From: Persicaria tinctoria
Lineage: Eukaryota; Streptophyta; Magnoliopsida; Caryophyllales; Polygonaceae
Reading direction: 5' to 3'
Assembly: GCA_037127255.1 (NCBI GenBank)
Contig: JBANSL010000005.1
Span: 77,009,160 to 77,073,159, forward strand
DNA length: 64,000 nucleotides
This document shows positions 31,914 to 43,368 of the stretch, in pieces. The first letter of the stretch is position 1. Each line of letters starts with the position of its first letter. The notes under the pieces are model-generated. The model was not told the origin of the DNA, made no database searches, and saw only the letters and a program-made list of their open reading frames with translations. The position numbers and the translations under genes are program-made.

Positions 31914-32999
31914 ATGGCAGGTTTAGGTCAAGGCGGCTTCGGTCAAGGAAGATCGGTCATCCGTCCTCCACTCTTTGTTGGGGACAACTTCATGCATTGG
32001 AAATCCTTGATGCAAATGTTTATCATTGATCAGGATCTAGAGCTCTGGCATATTATTACGCGAGGGCCTAATATACCCAAGAAGAATGGACCCAATGGGA
32101 CGAAAGTGAACAAGACGGAAGAAGAATACAATCAGACGGATCTGGAAAGCACGGCTAAGAATTTCAAAGCCATGCACGCATTGTATTGTGGGTTGAGTAC
32201 CGATGAATTCAATCGCATCTCCTCTTGCAAGACTGCAAAAGAGATTTGGGATAAGTTGGTAGTCACTTATGAAGGGACTAGCCAGGTGAAAGAAACCAAA
32301 ATCAGTATCTATCTTAGACAATATGAATTGTTTAAGATGAACCAAGATGAGTCAGTGAAAGAAATGTTCACCCGTTTTACGGAGATCATTAATAACCTTG
32401 ACTCATTGGGAAAAACTTTCCAAAATGAAGAGAAAGTTAGAAAGATACTCCGATGCCTTCCCAAATCTAAATGGGGTCCTAAGGTGACCGCCATAGAAGA
32501 AGCGCAAGACCTTACAACACTAGCATTGGATGACCTTCTTGGAAAGCTTATCACGCATGAGATGGTTCTCAACGAAGAGGACGGTCAACCATCCTCCAGT
32601 ATAACGAATCTGGCGATCAAAATGAAGGAGGATGTGCTATCAGAGGACGACGAAAGTGATGATGATGAGGAAGATCCCTTCGACTTGATCACAAGGGGAC
32701 TTGCTCGGATTCTAAAGATGAAGAATCAATTCTCAAACCGAGAATATGCGAAATCATCAAAGCATAAAGGTAAGTCTTCTAACCCTACTAAAAGGACAAA
32801 AATTCTAACATGCTATGAATGTGGTGAAACAGATCACTTGATGAAGGAGTGTCCTCAAAAGAAGAAGAACAAGCAGAAGAAGAGTGATCGAAAGAAAGAC
32901 GATTCGGACTCTGCAAGTGAATCGGATTGGGAAAATGATCCAGTAAATCTTTGCTTGATGGCGGACCAAGACGATCAACATCTAGATGGTATTGTATGA
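31914..32999 (+). CDS. Copia Gag with UBN2 domain and zinc knuckle
   Basis: 361 residues from the ATG at 31914. The N-terminus (FVGDNFMHWKSLMQMF) and the central helical part, including WDKLVVTYEGTSQVKETKI and LRQYELFKM, are typical UBN2 copia capsid. An acidic stretch (EDDESDDDEEDPFD) and a CCHC knuckle CYECGETDHLMKEC (about residues 302-315) follow. Gag forms the particle and binds RNA. The frame stops at TGA 32997-32999, but the same frame reopens at once and runs to 33671. Confidence 0.9.
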   Translation: MAGLGQGGFGQGRSVIRPPLFVGDNFMHWKSLMQMFIIDQDLELWHIITRGPNIPKKNGPNGTKVNKTEEEYNQTDLESTAKNFKAMHALYCGLSTDEFNRISSCKTAKEIWDKLVVTYEGTSQVKETKISIYLRQYELFKMNQDESVKEMFTRFTEIINNLDSLGKTFQNEEKVRKILRCLPKSKWGPKVTAIEEAQDLTTLALDDLLGKLITHEMVLNEEDGQPSSSITNLAIKMKEDVLSEDDESDDDEEDPFDLITRGLARILKMKNQFSNREYAKSSKHKGKSSNPTKRTKILTCYECGETDHLMKECPQKKKNKQKKSDRKKDDSDSASESDWENDPVNLCLMADQDDQHLDGIV

Positions 33000-33671
33000 A
33001 ATCTTATATCTAGTCCTATTGATGTTCTATCTGAATTTCTGAAAAATATGATTTCCAATGAAGAAATTTGCAGCAAAGAAATCAACACCTTGAAAGAGAA
33101 GGTAAAGGATCAAGAAGTGTGCATAAGGAAGCTGTCGCAGAAACTGCAAGATCTTGACAGCCAAAATTCAGATCTTATCACTGAGGGTAAGACCTTACGA
33201 TCGGAAAATTCCGAACTTAAGTCAAACCTCTCTTCTCTTAAGGCTCATAACAATGACCTTGATATTGAAAAAGTGAAATTATCTGAAAAATGTCAAGATC
33301 AACAAACAGCCCTGGTGCAATTCACTAGATCCAAAGCCACTCTCGACAAGATGCTTGGAGAACAACAACTTTCCTTGAACCGATGTGGTATAGGATATAA
33401 CAGGAATTTTCCTGTAAAACCTACTACCACATTTGTTAAGGCAAAAGGAAGTTGGCGATCTCCTACTTGTTTCTTTTATTGCAAAAAGGGTCATGTAAAG
33501 GAAACATGTCCATATAGAAGAAATGACCCTTACATCATTAGAAATACCTTTCCTGTACGTTTAAATGAACGAATAAGACAAATTTGGATTCCTAAAGGGA
33601 CAAGACCACAAAACATGGTCTATCCTAATTATGAATCTAAATTTGTACATTGGTCTAGCCGGAAAGGTTGA
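33000..33671 (+). CDS. Gag-like continuation, coiled coil plus second zinc knuckle
   Basis: Same reading frame as the preceding Gag, separated only by one TGA codon; the first ATG is at 33048 (207 residues). It begins with a predicted long coiled coil (EINTLKEKVKDQEVCIRKL and following heptads up to about residue 105) and ends with a knuckle-like CFFYCKKGHVKETC and a basic tail. In related copia Gags these parts lie downstream of the first knuckle and just before protease. Here nothing recognisable follows. Whether it is read through or translated separately is unknown. Confidence 0.65.
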   Translation, partial: NLISSPIDVLSEFLKNMISNEEICSKEINTLKEKVKDQEVCIRKLSQKLQDLDSQNSDLITEGKTLRSENSELKSNLSSLKAHNNDLDIEKVKLSEKCQDQQTALVQFTRSKATLDKMLGEQQLSLNRCGIGYNRNFPVKPTTTFVKAKGSWRSPTCFFYCKKGHVKETCPYRRNDPYIIRNTFPVRLNERIRQIWIPKGTRPQNMVYPNYESKFVHWSSRKG

Positions 33672-34090
33672 TGTTTGTTCGTTTTGCAGGATATCACCAA
33701 GATCAAAGAGCTTAAATGGATTGGAATAATATCTCTTGGTGATAAAGGATGGTTTTATATATATATACATGTTATGTGCTACTAATGATTCTCTCTGTTT
33801 AATATTGTTTTTGAAGCTTAATTGGAATGTTGAACAGGGAAGCATTATCGTAGGGAGAGTAATGCTGTCTAGTAACATCTCAAGGCCTTGAGATCAGTTT
33901 CAAGGTCTTGACTGGCTGCTGAATTGGTAAAATCCGATTTCTTCCCTTCCTTGTTGAAAGACAAAAAGGGGGAGAAATTAGGTTGTTTACATTATAAGAT
34001 GTTATTTTGCATGCTTGTTATATGATGCTCCGCTATGCTATATTTATTTGCTTAATTGATATTTGTTTTGTCTTCCATCAAGGGGGAGAT
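33672..34090 (+). other. 3' untranslated part and polypurine tract of gag-only copia element
   Basis: No pol remnant is recognisable. GGGGGAGA-type purine tracts occur at 33967-33976 and 34081-34088, the latter immediately before the 3' LTR. Confidence 0.7.
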
Positions 34091-34582
34091 TGTTGAGTCT
34101 ATCTTGATGTTATATTTTTTATGTATGATGGAAGACAAAGATAGGTAGTATTTATTTTATACAAATATCAATTAGATTATGTATGTGATTTATTTGTCAT
34201 GGACTTTATTTATTTGGATCACATATTGTTTATATGTTTTGCTAAATTGAGTGAATGTTCTAGAAGTTATTTGTTTTTTATATTTGCTAATTTATTGAAA
34301 TTATTCATTTGTTTTATACGTGTAATATATGTGAATTTGTTTGATGGCTTTAGATTGCTTGTGCCTCTATTTTGTATTGTTTATCTTTCATGCAGGAAAG
34401 GCCCAAAATAAAGCTCCCTAATTCAAAATTCAGTTTGGTGGCTTCTAGAAGGTTTAAATTCAAATCTTGGTCAAGGAGATATATCCAAGTTGTTTGAAAG
34501 ATCACATTCATCCCACATATCTCGGAGAGGAGGTTGTCAACGTCATTAATTCAAATAGCTCTCTAAAGAAGGTCCCACGGCA

Positions 34583-34671
<89 letters not shown>

Positions 34672-35292
34672 TCGACCGATAGCCAGGAGAGGACCACCGA
34701 AGCTTTCAAGCACTGATCTCCAAAGCGCCTTATACTTCTCTGCATTCGATCTATTTGATCCTCTCTCGATTTATATTGTTCATTGTTTTATCTTTAAGTT
34801 TTGAGAGGTTTCATTGAGTTTTATCGTACAATTCATTCTAGGTTATATACTAAGGGTACATCTCTACCCAAACGTATAGATACTTCGGTATCGGTAGGAC
34901 TTTGTTTCACTGGTGTGTTTGGGTTGCTAGATAGGAAGTAGTCTAGAAGAGGGAAGGTCTTCTAGAGGTTGTATCTAGGGATCATAAGATAAAGTGAAAT
35001 AAAGTTGTTGAATCCTACGGGTTGGATAACCCTAGGCGGGGACGTAGGCGGTTGTGCCGAACCTCGTTAACAATTCTCGTGTTCTTTACTTTCCGCTCTT
35101 TATCTTTATTGTTTATTTATTTCGTGCTTATTGTGTTTCTATTTCGTTCTTAACTTGTCACTGTTTTTCAGATAAGGTCTTACCTCTGGCTGGTAAGGTC
35201 TTACAGTTTTCAGAATTTGAGAAAAATTGTCATACTCTTTCTTCCACCTTTGCTGGTATTTGTTAGCTTTTATCTGCCTATTCCGCACTTCA
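34091..35292 (+). repeat. 3' LTR of gag-only copia element
   Basis: 1202 bp, near-identical to 30606-31857, with the TA tract at about 34584-34669. Confidence 0.95.
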
Positions 35293-35689
35293 AAGACAAA
35301 TAACGGAATAATGAAACTAAAGAAAGAGATGATAGACGTAGGATTTGGTGATGCGAAGCGCCGAATTCTTGACTCGTGAACCACCGACTTCCGACTTCCT
35401 TGATTCTCGAGCAATTAGAGAGCGATTAGAGAGTAGGAGATGTGATGAGATGGTGTGATGAAAATGGGAGGTAAGGGGTAATATTTATAGGGAAAATGGA
35501 GTGGGTTTTGGAGGCAATTGACGCCGGGTCCAACGATCGACCCGCCGGGTCCAACGTTCGACCCGGCGGGTCTAATGGTCGACCCGACGGGTCGGCCTTT
35601 GTATTTTCGAAAATTATAGTCGTTGCCTGTTTTTTTTAAAAAAAAAAAAATTTCCGACCGTTGGACAGACCTTGGCCGCACTACTAAAA

Positions 35690-36200
35690 TAAGTTGAAAT
35701 AGGGACAAATTTTAGAGATGGATTTCATTTGTACCTAACTCCGTCCCTACCAGGGAAAGATTTTGCCACATAATTCAGTAGTTGTTGCCGATAAGGAACA
35801 AAATGATGTAGCGTTACTAACTCTGTTGCTAATTGGGATGTCTTACAATTGGTCCCTGAATCCCTACCTAATGGGGACCGAATAAAATGTTGTTCCTAAA
35901 TCTATCTTTACATAACAACAGATATAACAACCACTCCATTTTCCGTCTCTATATAGAGACGAACACAAATGTGTGGCTAAATTCATCCCTAATTACCAAT
36001 GAAAGTAGGGATGAATGAGAATTTGACGCAATTTAATGAATGAAATAAGTTAACGGCACAATATTTGTTGGTGAATAGAGACGTTCTTAATTTGTCACAA
36101 AATTCATTCCTAGATTTGTCCCCGTATCTGTCCCCCAAATTCGTATATGAATTCGTTGCTGATTTCATCTCCAAATCCATCCCTAGATTAACATATAATT
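35690..36200. repeat. CACTA left subterminal repeats
   Basis: Many short words around GTCCCTA, CATCCCTA and AGGGACAAAT occur in both orientations, e.g. near 35700, 35745, 35865, 35990, 36110 and 36178. Likely transposase-binding array (inference). Confidence 0.65.
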
Positions 36201-37300
36201 ATCGATATGTATCTTCTAATTTTATTACGTCTTCTCCCTTAATTTTGTGATCTTCTATCAAACTACCCTTAATTTTGTGATCTTCTATCAAACTAAATGA
36301 TGTTTAACTTTTCACACAATTTTTATGTAAAGGACAGATTATATAACATTGTTCTTATATAATTTTTTATACTTTACTATTTATTTAATGTTTAGCGATC
36401 AATCTTTTGACCAATGAGTGAATAGTTTAAAAGAAAAATAGTTAGATAAACCATTGTAAATAGCAATTTGGATAAACAAATTTTAATTATTTTGCATAAA
36501 AGACTTAAAATAACACTTATTTTGAATGAAATTCAATAACCTAAAATGTCATATTATTTGATCGATTGGATATAGTATATATTAAATTGGCTAAGGACGT
36601 TTATTTCATTCACTAATTTATATTATTTAAAAAAATTTATATAGATATTATGTATCTGTATATATACAATCACTACTAGAATTCTGTCATTTAATATCAT
36701 GTAATTAACATCAGTAAAAAAAAATTGTGATGATAAATAACTTTATAACATCATTTTTTTCTAAATGACGTTAAAAGGCGTGGAGATAAGTTCCAAATCA
36801 ATTTGAACCCCTTCTATCTATAGTATGCTTATTTATATATTATATAATATACTAAAATAGAGACCTGAAATCTATTTCTCTAGGCGTCTATAAATATATC
36901 GATCCTACTTATAAAATAGATGGGTAAAGAGTATATAAAAGGTGTGGAGAAGGGTTTGGTTTTCAAGTGCAATTTGTCTATGTGTCGTTTTTAGTGCAAT
37001 ATGACATGAGTTTTTTTACACATCAATTAATGATGATCCAATATTTTAAGTCACGTTAGACAATAACCTCATCTATTTTTTCCCATGTCATCCTACGTGT
37101 CCATCTCACATCATAAATTGTTATAAAATTTATCATTTTAGCATGAGTTATTTTATAAATATTATACCTTAAATTATGTTATCTTTTAAGATTGATTATT
37201 TTATTTTATTATATCTAATGATAAGATTACATCATTAATTAATTATCTATTGAACAATAAAATCTTATCATCAAAATATTTATACTAATTCTCAACCTCA
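36201..37300. other. CACTA interior, no gene seen
   Basis: AT-rich. A duplicated 28-bp piece lies at about 36239-36294. A lone CACTACTAGAATTCTGTCAT end occurs at 36671 without a partner. Confidence 0.5.
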
Positions 37301-37309
37301 TATTTTATA

Positions 37310-38170
37310 GGGGAAATTGCAAAAAATAGCCTAACCTTTAGGGGTAGTTGCGCTCAATAGCCTGAACTATCAAAAATGCAGAAAATAGCCTCAAGTATTT
37401 AACTGGTTGCGGAAAATAGCCTCAAACTACATTAAAATTCAAATAATTACCTTTAAATTCAAATTAATGATAAAAAAAGTCTTAAGTTGTCATTAAATTC
37501 AAATTATTTACAAACCTTCTCCAAAACTATTTTTATTTAAAAAAATCATCACTTCTTATATAAAAAAAAGGACTAAATAATTTTTATTCCTAAAATCTAC
37601 CACTTCTCATAAATTTTTGTTCTCACTAATTCATTATTAGCTAAATTCATCATTAAATTAATTACAAAAACTACCTTATACCATATAAATTGTGTAAATA
37701 AATAAATTTAAAAAAAATCTAAGTAATTGTGAATAGAAGTTATTAGATCAATTGTAAATAGAAGCTTAAGTATTTATTTACTTTTAATGATATGTAAATA
37801 ATCTAATTAATTTTTTAGAATAATAAATTTAAATTATATTTATATGGTTTGAAATAGCTTTTATAATTAATTTAGCTATGAGTTTAGATAACAACAATTA
37901 AGTGTAAGCTTTTTTTTATATAAAAAGTGATGATTTTTTTAAATAAAAATTGTTTTGGAGAAGGTTTGTAATTAATTTGAATTTAATGACAACTTAAGAC
38001 CTTTTTTTATTATTAATTTGAATTTAAAGGTAATTATTTGAATTTTAATGTAGCTTGAGGCTATTTTCCGCAACCAGTTAAATACTCGAGGCTATTTTCT
38101 GCATTTTTTATAGTTCAGGCTATTGAGCGCAACTACCCCTAAAGGTTAGGCTATTTTTTGCAATTTTCCC
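37310..38170. mobile_element. Mutator-like MITE with long terminal inverted repeats
   Basis: About 260-bp inverted arms (left GGGGAAATTGCAAAAAATAG, right mirrored to GCAATTTTCCC) are flanked by a perfect 9-bp duplication TATTTTATA (37301-37309 and 38171-38179), the Mutator-type length. Each arm has four ATAGCCT words at nearly 30-bp intervals (37326, 37357, 37385, 37415; mirrored at 38058, 38089, 38117, 38148). No transposase. Confidence 0.9.
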
Positions 38171-38179
38171 TATTTTATA

Positions 38180-40480
38180 TTGTTACAAAACCTATTATTT
38201 TTTAGCACAATTAAAATTATTTTACATTAAGTTATTTTGCATGATTTTTTTATGATTTAAGTTAATTTATGATTGTTTGAAATTTTTTATTAAAAACTTT
38301 CAAATAAAATATTTTAATAATCACATAAAATTTAAAGTAAAAAATCATTTTAATATGATAAAATAATTTATTAACAAAAACGCGTAGTATATCACTATAT
38401 CCTAACCCTAAATCCTATCATCGGATATATTCTCCTCCTGTCGATCGACTCCTCCCCTCTCACCGGTCTGGAATTGGCTCCTCATGTCGATCGATTCCTC
38501 CTCTCTCACAGGTATGTAACAGGCTCCGTCATCAACTCCTTCGTCGGAATCGGTAAAACTCTGCACTGCTTATAAGTCTATCTAACCTCTGTACTGTTTT
38601 TTTGTTTGTTGCGAATTTCAACCCCAAGTCTTCTATTTGGGTGATATTTGAGAGATTATAGCCCAAATTATGAAATTCTTTTGCCCTTCCCTCTAATTTT
38701 ATGCTCAATTTCTGAGTTTGACTGATTTTGGTTGCAATTTCTAGGGTTGCAATTTGGGGCTTTTCAGTTTGGGTATTTCAAAGAGGTGCCAAATCAGTGG
38801 TTCGAGGAGCCCGAGAAGAGGCCAATGAGTCCGGCTTTGATTACAACAAAGCCCTGTTTGAACCCTCGGCGGAATCGTTGTAACTCCGGGGCGACCATAA
38901 CGTACTCGAAACTTCAAACGAGGTCCCGTTAATTCCCCTTCTTTTCTCTGTTTTTTTTCCTACTGAATTGGAATACCAGTTAGTGGTAGGCAAGGGATGA
39001 CTTTGATTTGGATATATGAATTCTGGAACTATCAGTTTGCCATTGTAGCTCATGGCTTGGTTCTTTTTTTTTTTTAATCCAGTTTATTCTTGCAATTAGT
39101 TTATGTTTCTGATGAGTTCAATTTGATGTTGTTTTGCCTTTGTGGCTGTTTTGGGTTGATTAACATTATTTTTCCAGCGACTTTCATGACTAAGCTGCTA
39201 ATGTGATTGTACAAAAAATTTGATGTTGTTTTACTAGCCAGTTTCTAGGATAGCTCTGTTGAGAAAGGGATTGTCAAATTTCACCAACTATTTTAATTCA
39301 TGCTAATGTATACTCGTAGTTTTCAGGAATAAATTTTACTTCCCACTGCTAGGAACGTGCTACTAGAGTTCTACATGAAGCTACAAAGAGGGGCCTTTTC
39401 TCCGAAATCTTTCCAAAAAAAAAACTTGTTTGGTTTGTCAATATACATAAGTTTCATTGACATAGTTGTCTAGAGTTTCTTGTTTTGGTTTCTTAATATG
39501 TTTCTTACGGAGTTGTTGCTTTTTGGAATGTGACCAGGAAGTGCATGCGTTGCATTATATGTTTGGATCAATGACATGTAAAGAATGTTAAAAGACAAAG
39601 AAGATCTTCCTTAGTTGGATGATATGGTGGTTATGTAAGCCCTTTGCTGCCCCTTCTTTAACTTTTCATCGTGATCATTATCTCATATGCACGTTTCTTG
39701 TAATCTTTGCTAACTGTGAATATATGTATGAATTAATGGAAAGAGAGGTGAATGATCTATTATTTTCACTTGGACTAAAAGCCAAGTTAATAAGCTCCTA
39801 ATTAATGTGTTAGTCCAAGTTTATCTAGCTAGGAATCGACTTTTCGATGGCTAAAAGCCAACATATGAAATAGCATTTTGGTTGAGATCTTAATTAAGGT
39901 CCAATGAAGCAGATTTTACTCTGAATGGCATAAATAACTCTTGATTGTTTTGCAGTAACATTCGTATGAATAGGGAGCAAGGATAGTTTTCTATAGACTT
40001 TTGCTTTAACTGGATTTGTTTTCTTATCTGAATGCAGGGAAATGAAACTAAGTCCATTGTGTCATGAATGAATGCTAGAGGAATGAAAAAGGAAGAGTTG
40101 TTCAATATACCAATGGAGTAGAGTCTTCCAGTAGATTTGTTTCAAGGAAAGATATGACAACTTGGTGGATATTGTACAACAAAATGGAGGATTATTGGAC
40201 ATATCCGTTAAACGAACCAAGACGATATTGAACAATGATGCATTGGAGCAGATCAACTCAGTTAAAAATTCTTTGTCAATAAATAATCTTCTTTGATTTT
40301 GTTTGGAGCATTTTTTTTCTTTGTATATATGCATTAAAAGTTAATTGTTGCCTAACAATTTGAGTAGGATTTGTTAGATGTTTAAGTACTTTTAGTTGGA
40401 TTAGTGTTTCATGGTTTACCAAGAGTTATAGATTGGTTTACGAATACAACTTTGGTTGAATTAATATTTTATGTATGGAT
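38180..40480. other. CACTA interior with exon-like pieces
   Basis: 38400-38940 has leader-like, CT-rich sequence and a possible exon (38732-38935) followed by a GT-containing junction. In one frame it reads ESGFDYNKALFEPSAES; I do not recognise it. 40130-40290 reads VDIVQQNGGLLDISVKRTKT in one frame and is also unidentified. Both look like captured host gene pieces with introns between, but this is inference. Confidence 0.4.
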
Positions 40481-40489
40481 TACAAAGAG

Positions 40490-40830
40490 ATGAAATAGAG
40501 TTCGGGACGGAAAGCGAAGCACATTAGAGACGAAGATAAACAAATACTGAGACGTATATATGGATGAATTTAGGGACAAACATAGAGACTGATGTATAAA
40601 CGAATTTAAGGACAAGTATAGAGATGAATATACGGATGAATTTAGGGACAAATTTAGAGACAAATATCGAAAAGGATTTAGGAATGAATTTAGGTACGAA
40701 ACTTAAGAGTGATTTTCAAGACAGAAGTAGAGACAAATGTTGCAATGAACTTTAAGATGAAAATAGGAATATGTTTTGGGACGGATTTAGGGGCGGATAT
40801 AGGAACAAAAGTAGGAATAGATGCACCGCG
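40490..40830. repeat. CACTA right subterminal tandem repeats
   Basis: About fifteen degenerate copies of a 15-20 bp unit around GATGAATTTAGGGACAAA stand in one orientation, continuing with GTCCCTA words to 41060. They are likely transposase-binding sites (inference). Confidence 0.8.
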
Positions 40831-41084
40831 TCACAATTCTCGTTACTATTGGGGGTGTCCTAAGTCGCATCGGAGGTCGTTGCTAATAGAGAAAGAATTG
40901 GGGACTAATTTAAAACTCGTCCCTATATCCGTCGCTATGTGTCGTTGCTATTTACCATCGCTATTTTTAAAGACAAATGGCTGATCTGTCCCTAAATCCC
41001 TCTCTGATGTGATTAGGGACGGCTATTTGTCCCTGAATCCGTTCCTAATGGTCGTCCCTATTTCACATTATTTTAGTAGTGCCG

Positions 41085-42010
41085 GGTTGATTTTGATTTT
41101 TTTTTTCTTATTCAATTATATACTTTGTCATTTTATCATAGAATGTTTTTAGTATTTTTTTAAAATTCAAAGGTTTTTATTTTGATATGTTTAGGTTTAT
41201 TAATTTATATGTTGGATTAGTTAAAAAAAACAAAATAGTACACACATAACACACAATCTTATTACAAACCGAACAACGATTACAAACTCGTATTGGATTC
41301 ATTGTCCGGTCGATATATATCGGGCTCAGCGCTTCATCACTTCATGCGTGACATTACAACCTAAAACACGAACTTACTTCCTAGTTCCTACTTTATTTAC
41401 TTCTTCATATGTTCATATTTGAACAACTCCATAAACTTAACACAACACAAGACTAAAATACTAATTACCCGACGATCCCAATGCTTCAACTTCTTTTTCG
41501 GGATACTTCTTGGCAAGATGATTCTTCAAGTTGCCATAACCCAAGTTGTTCGTTATCTTGTACTTATGACCACAATAAAGACACTCCGCTTCTATCTTGC
41601 TCGGGGCTTGGACGACTTGTTGAAATGATTGAACAAGGAGGAGGAGCTCGATGTCGAGGATCCGCTTTTACCGCCTTTGCTGGCCATTACGACGGGATTG
41701 GATGAAATGTGAGTGATTTGATTGATTGATGTGTAAGAAAAATGAATTGGGGAAGAGGGAATGCCTATTTATAGGATCGAGCCTACGTTCAAACCCGAGC
41801 AACCGCTAGTTTTTTTTTGAAAAAAAAAACGTTCATGTGGTGGGACCCACACCCAACGACTATGTTTTCAAATGTTCCAACCCGGCGGGTCGGACCGGTC
41901 GACCTGCCGCCGAGTCAGGGGTTCCAATACACTCGATCCTAACCCTCAACCCTTCCCGACCCTCGGATCCGTGGACCCTGACCCGGCGCGTCACGGGTCG
42001 ACCCGCTTGA
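41085..42010 (-). mobile_element. hAT remnant with BED zinc finger
   Basis: On the minus strand an ATG at 41687 opens a Ser-rich start (MASKGGKSGSS). After a one-base frameshift near 41598 it gives a BED-finger stretch (ECLYCGHKYKITNNLGYGN, then LKNHLAKKYPEKE) ending about 41470. The second finger ligand after the His is Tyr rather than His/Cys. 41860-42010 is GACCCG/CGGGTC-rich like the leader of the hAT element at 35480-35600. Only the N-terminus of a transposase is present. Its relation to the hAT remnant at 28566-35678 is unresolved. Confidence 0.65.
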
Positions 42011-42378
42011 CCCGTGACCCGTGGCCGTGGCCCGTGTCTGACTAAAGCGACGGAGGGGATTCGTTGCCTGAGATGTGGTTTGACCATCAGACACCTCAGG
42101 CAATATAAACCCTAAAATGAAAGACCACCTAACTTGACCAAATGACAAGGTTTAGTTTGTTCGTCACCCAAAGCAAATCCATGCGACAACAAAATTGGTG
42201 TCCATCGCTAGTGTCATTCTAGCGTCGGCCGGGCTGAATGTTAAAGGCCTCAACTATCTATCCACCGTTGACAATGAGTCGTTGACTAATCTAGATAGTA
42301 AATATATAGGGCGATTGTAGTTTATCGATCACAACCGTTGATCGACAATACAAATAAACAAACAACCAAAGCAACACA
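42011..42378 (+). promoter_or_regulatory. Upstream region of the FLA pseudogene
   Basis: No gene is seen. A TATA-like CAATATAAACCC stands at about 42100-42111, leaving a leader of roughly 240 nt before the ATG at 42379. Core promoter position is a guess from that box only. Confidence 0.35.
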
Positions 42379-43138
42379 ATGACCTCCTCCATCAGCTTCC
42401 TCGCTCTTTCAGCCGCCATCCTCCTCCTCCTCCTCCAATGCCACCAGACTACCGCCTCCACGGCCTCAGCCCCCGCCCCCTCCGCCTCCGGCCCCGCCAA
42501 CCTCACTGACATCCTCGTCAAGAACGGCGACTACTCCATTTTCATCCGGCTCCTCCTTTGCAATACCCTAGTTGCCAGCCAAGTAGAAACCCAAGCTCAA
42601 CTCCTCAACCGAGGGGGTGACCGTGTTCGCCCCCTCCGACGACGCCTTCCACACCCTCAAAGCCGGCACCCTCAACGTCCTAACCTCTCAGCACTCAGCA
42701 GCAGTTGCAGCTGGTCCTCTACCACGTCCTCCCCAAATTCTACACCTGGCATGGGACACCTTCCAGACCATCAGCAACCCGGTCAGCACCCATGCCTCCG
42801 GTAGGACCGGAAACTGGGGGATCAACATCACCACTTTTGGGGTCCAGCAGGCTAATATCTCGACCGGAGTCATGGAAACCCCAATTAATAACTCACTCAG
42901 TCAGAAATATCCCCTTGCTGTTTACCAGCGGGAGAAGATGCTTCTGCCGGATGAGCTGTTCGGCGCCAAGGCCAGTGCCCCCGTGGAGAGCCCCACCACG
43001 TACACCGCGTGGTCGTCTTCATCCATGAATAATTACTCCCCCGCTGGCTCCCCCTCGACCTCTTCTGATGAGGAAAATGGGGCAGCTGTTGGTTTTAGCT
43101 TCGTTGCTGGGATTGCGGTACATGATATGGTTTTTTGA
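42379..43138 (+). pseudogene. Fasciclin-like arabinogalactan protein (FLA), frameshifted
   Basis: FLAs are cell-surface arabinogalactan proteins; the single-fasciclin group with this layout acts in secondary walls. The start MTSSISFLALSAAILLLLLQ is a signal peptide, followed by an Ala/Ser/Pro AGP stretch and the fasciclin domain beginning NLTDILVKNGDYSIFIRLL. The H1 motif (TVFAPSDDAF), YHVLPKFYTWH and the NISTGV-LAVYQ part lie in different frames. Shifts occur near 42608, 42695 and 42765. The C-terminus is Ser/Pro-rich with a hydrophobic tail (VGFSFVAGIAV) as expected for a GPI signal. As read it cannot give a full FLA; sequencing errors are an alternative explanation. Confidence 0.88.
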
Positions 43139-43368
43139 GGAGATAGGGAGCTTGTGGTGATCGTATTGATTCGTTCTTCCTTTTTTTTTTCTTTTTTTTT
43201 GATAATTAATCATTTGATCTTGTATCTAAATTTTTAAGTTTTTTGGGGCTTTGATTTGAATAGAGCTATTTTAATTTGATTGTATGGTTCATACATTTTG
43301 AAGATCGAATAATATGAATGATTGAATAATCCGTGCATATATATATATATGTTGTTCACCAATTCAAG

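Larger units (their letters stand above)
35679..41081. mobile_element. Second non-autonomous CACTA element
   Basis: Ends CACTACTAAAATAA and the inverted TTATTTTAGTAGTG, continuing as GTGAAATAGGGAC-type sequence at both ends. A perfect 3-bp duplication CCG flanks it (35676-35678 and 41082-41084). Its subterminal word family (AGGGACGAATTT) differs from that of the CACTA element at 13352, so it is a separate family. No transposase frame is visible. It contains a Mutator-like MITE (37310-38170) and exon-like pieces near 38730-38935 and 40130-40290. Confidence 0.93.

Noticed and set aside
35480..35600. Regulatory array of GGGTCGACCCG palindromes
   Set aside because: Similar words occur throughout the hAT-derived DNA (28600-28960, 41860-42010), so they are better explained as hAT subterminal repeats than as a host regulatory site.
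36671..36690. Third CACTA element starting CACTACTAGAA
   Set aside because: No matching inverted end or 3-bp duplication was found.
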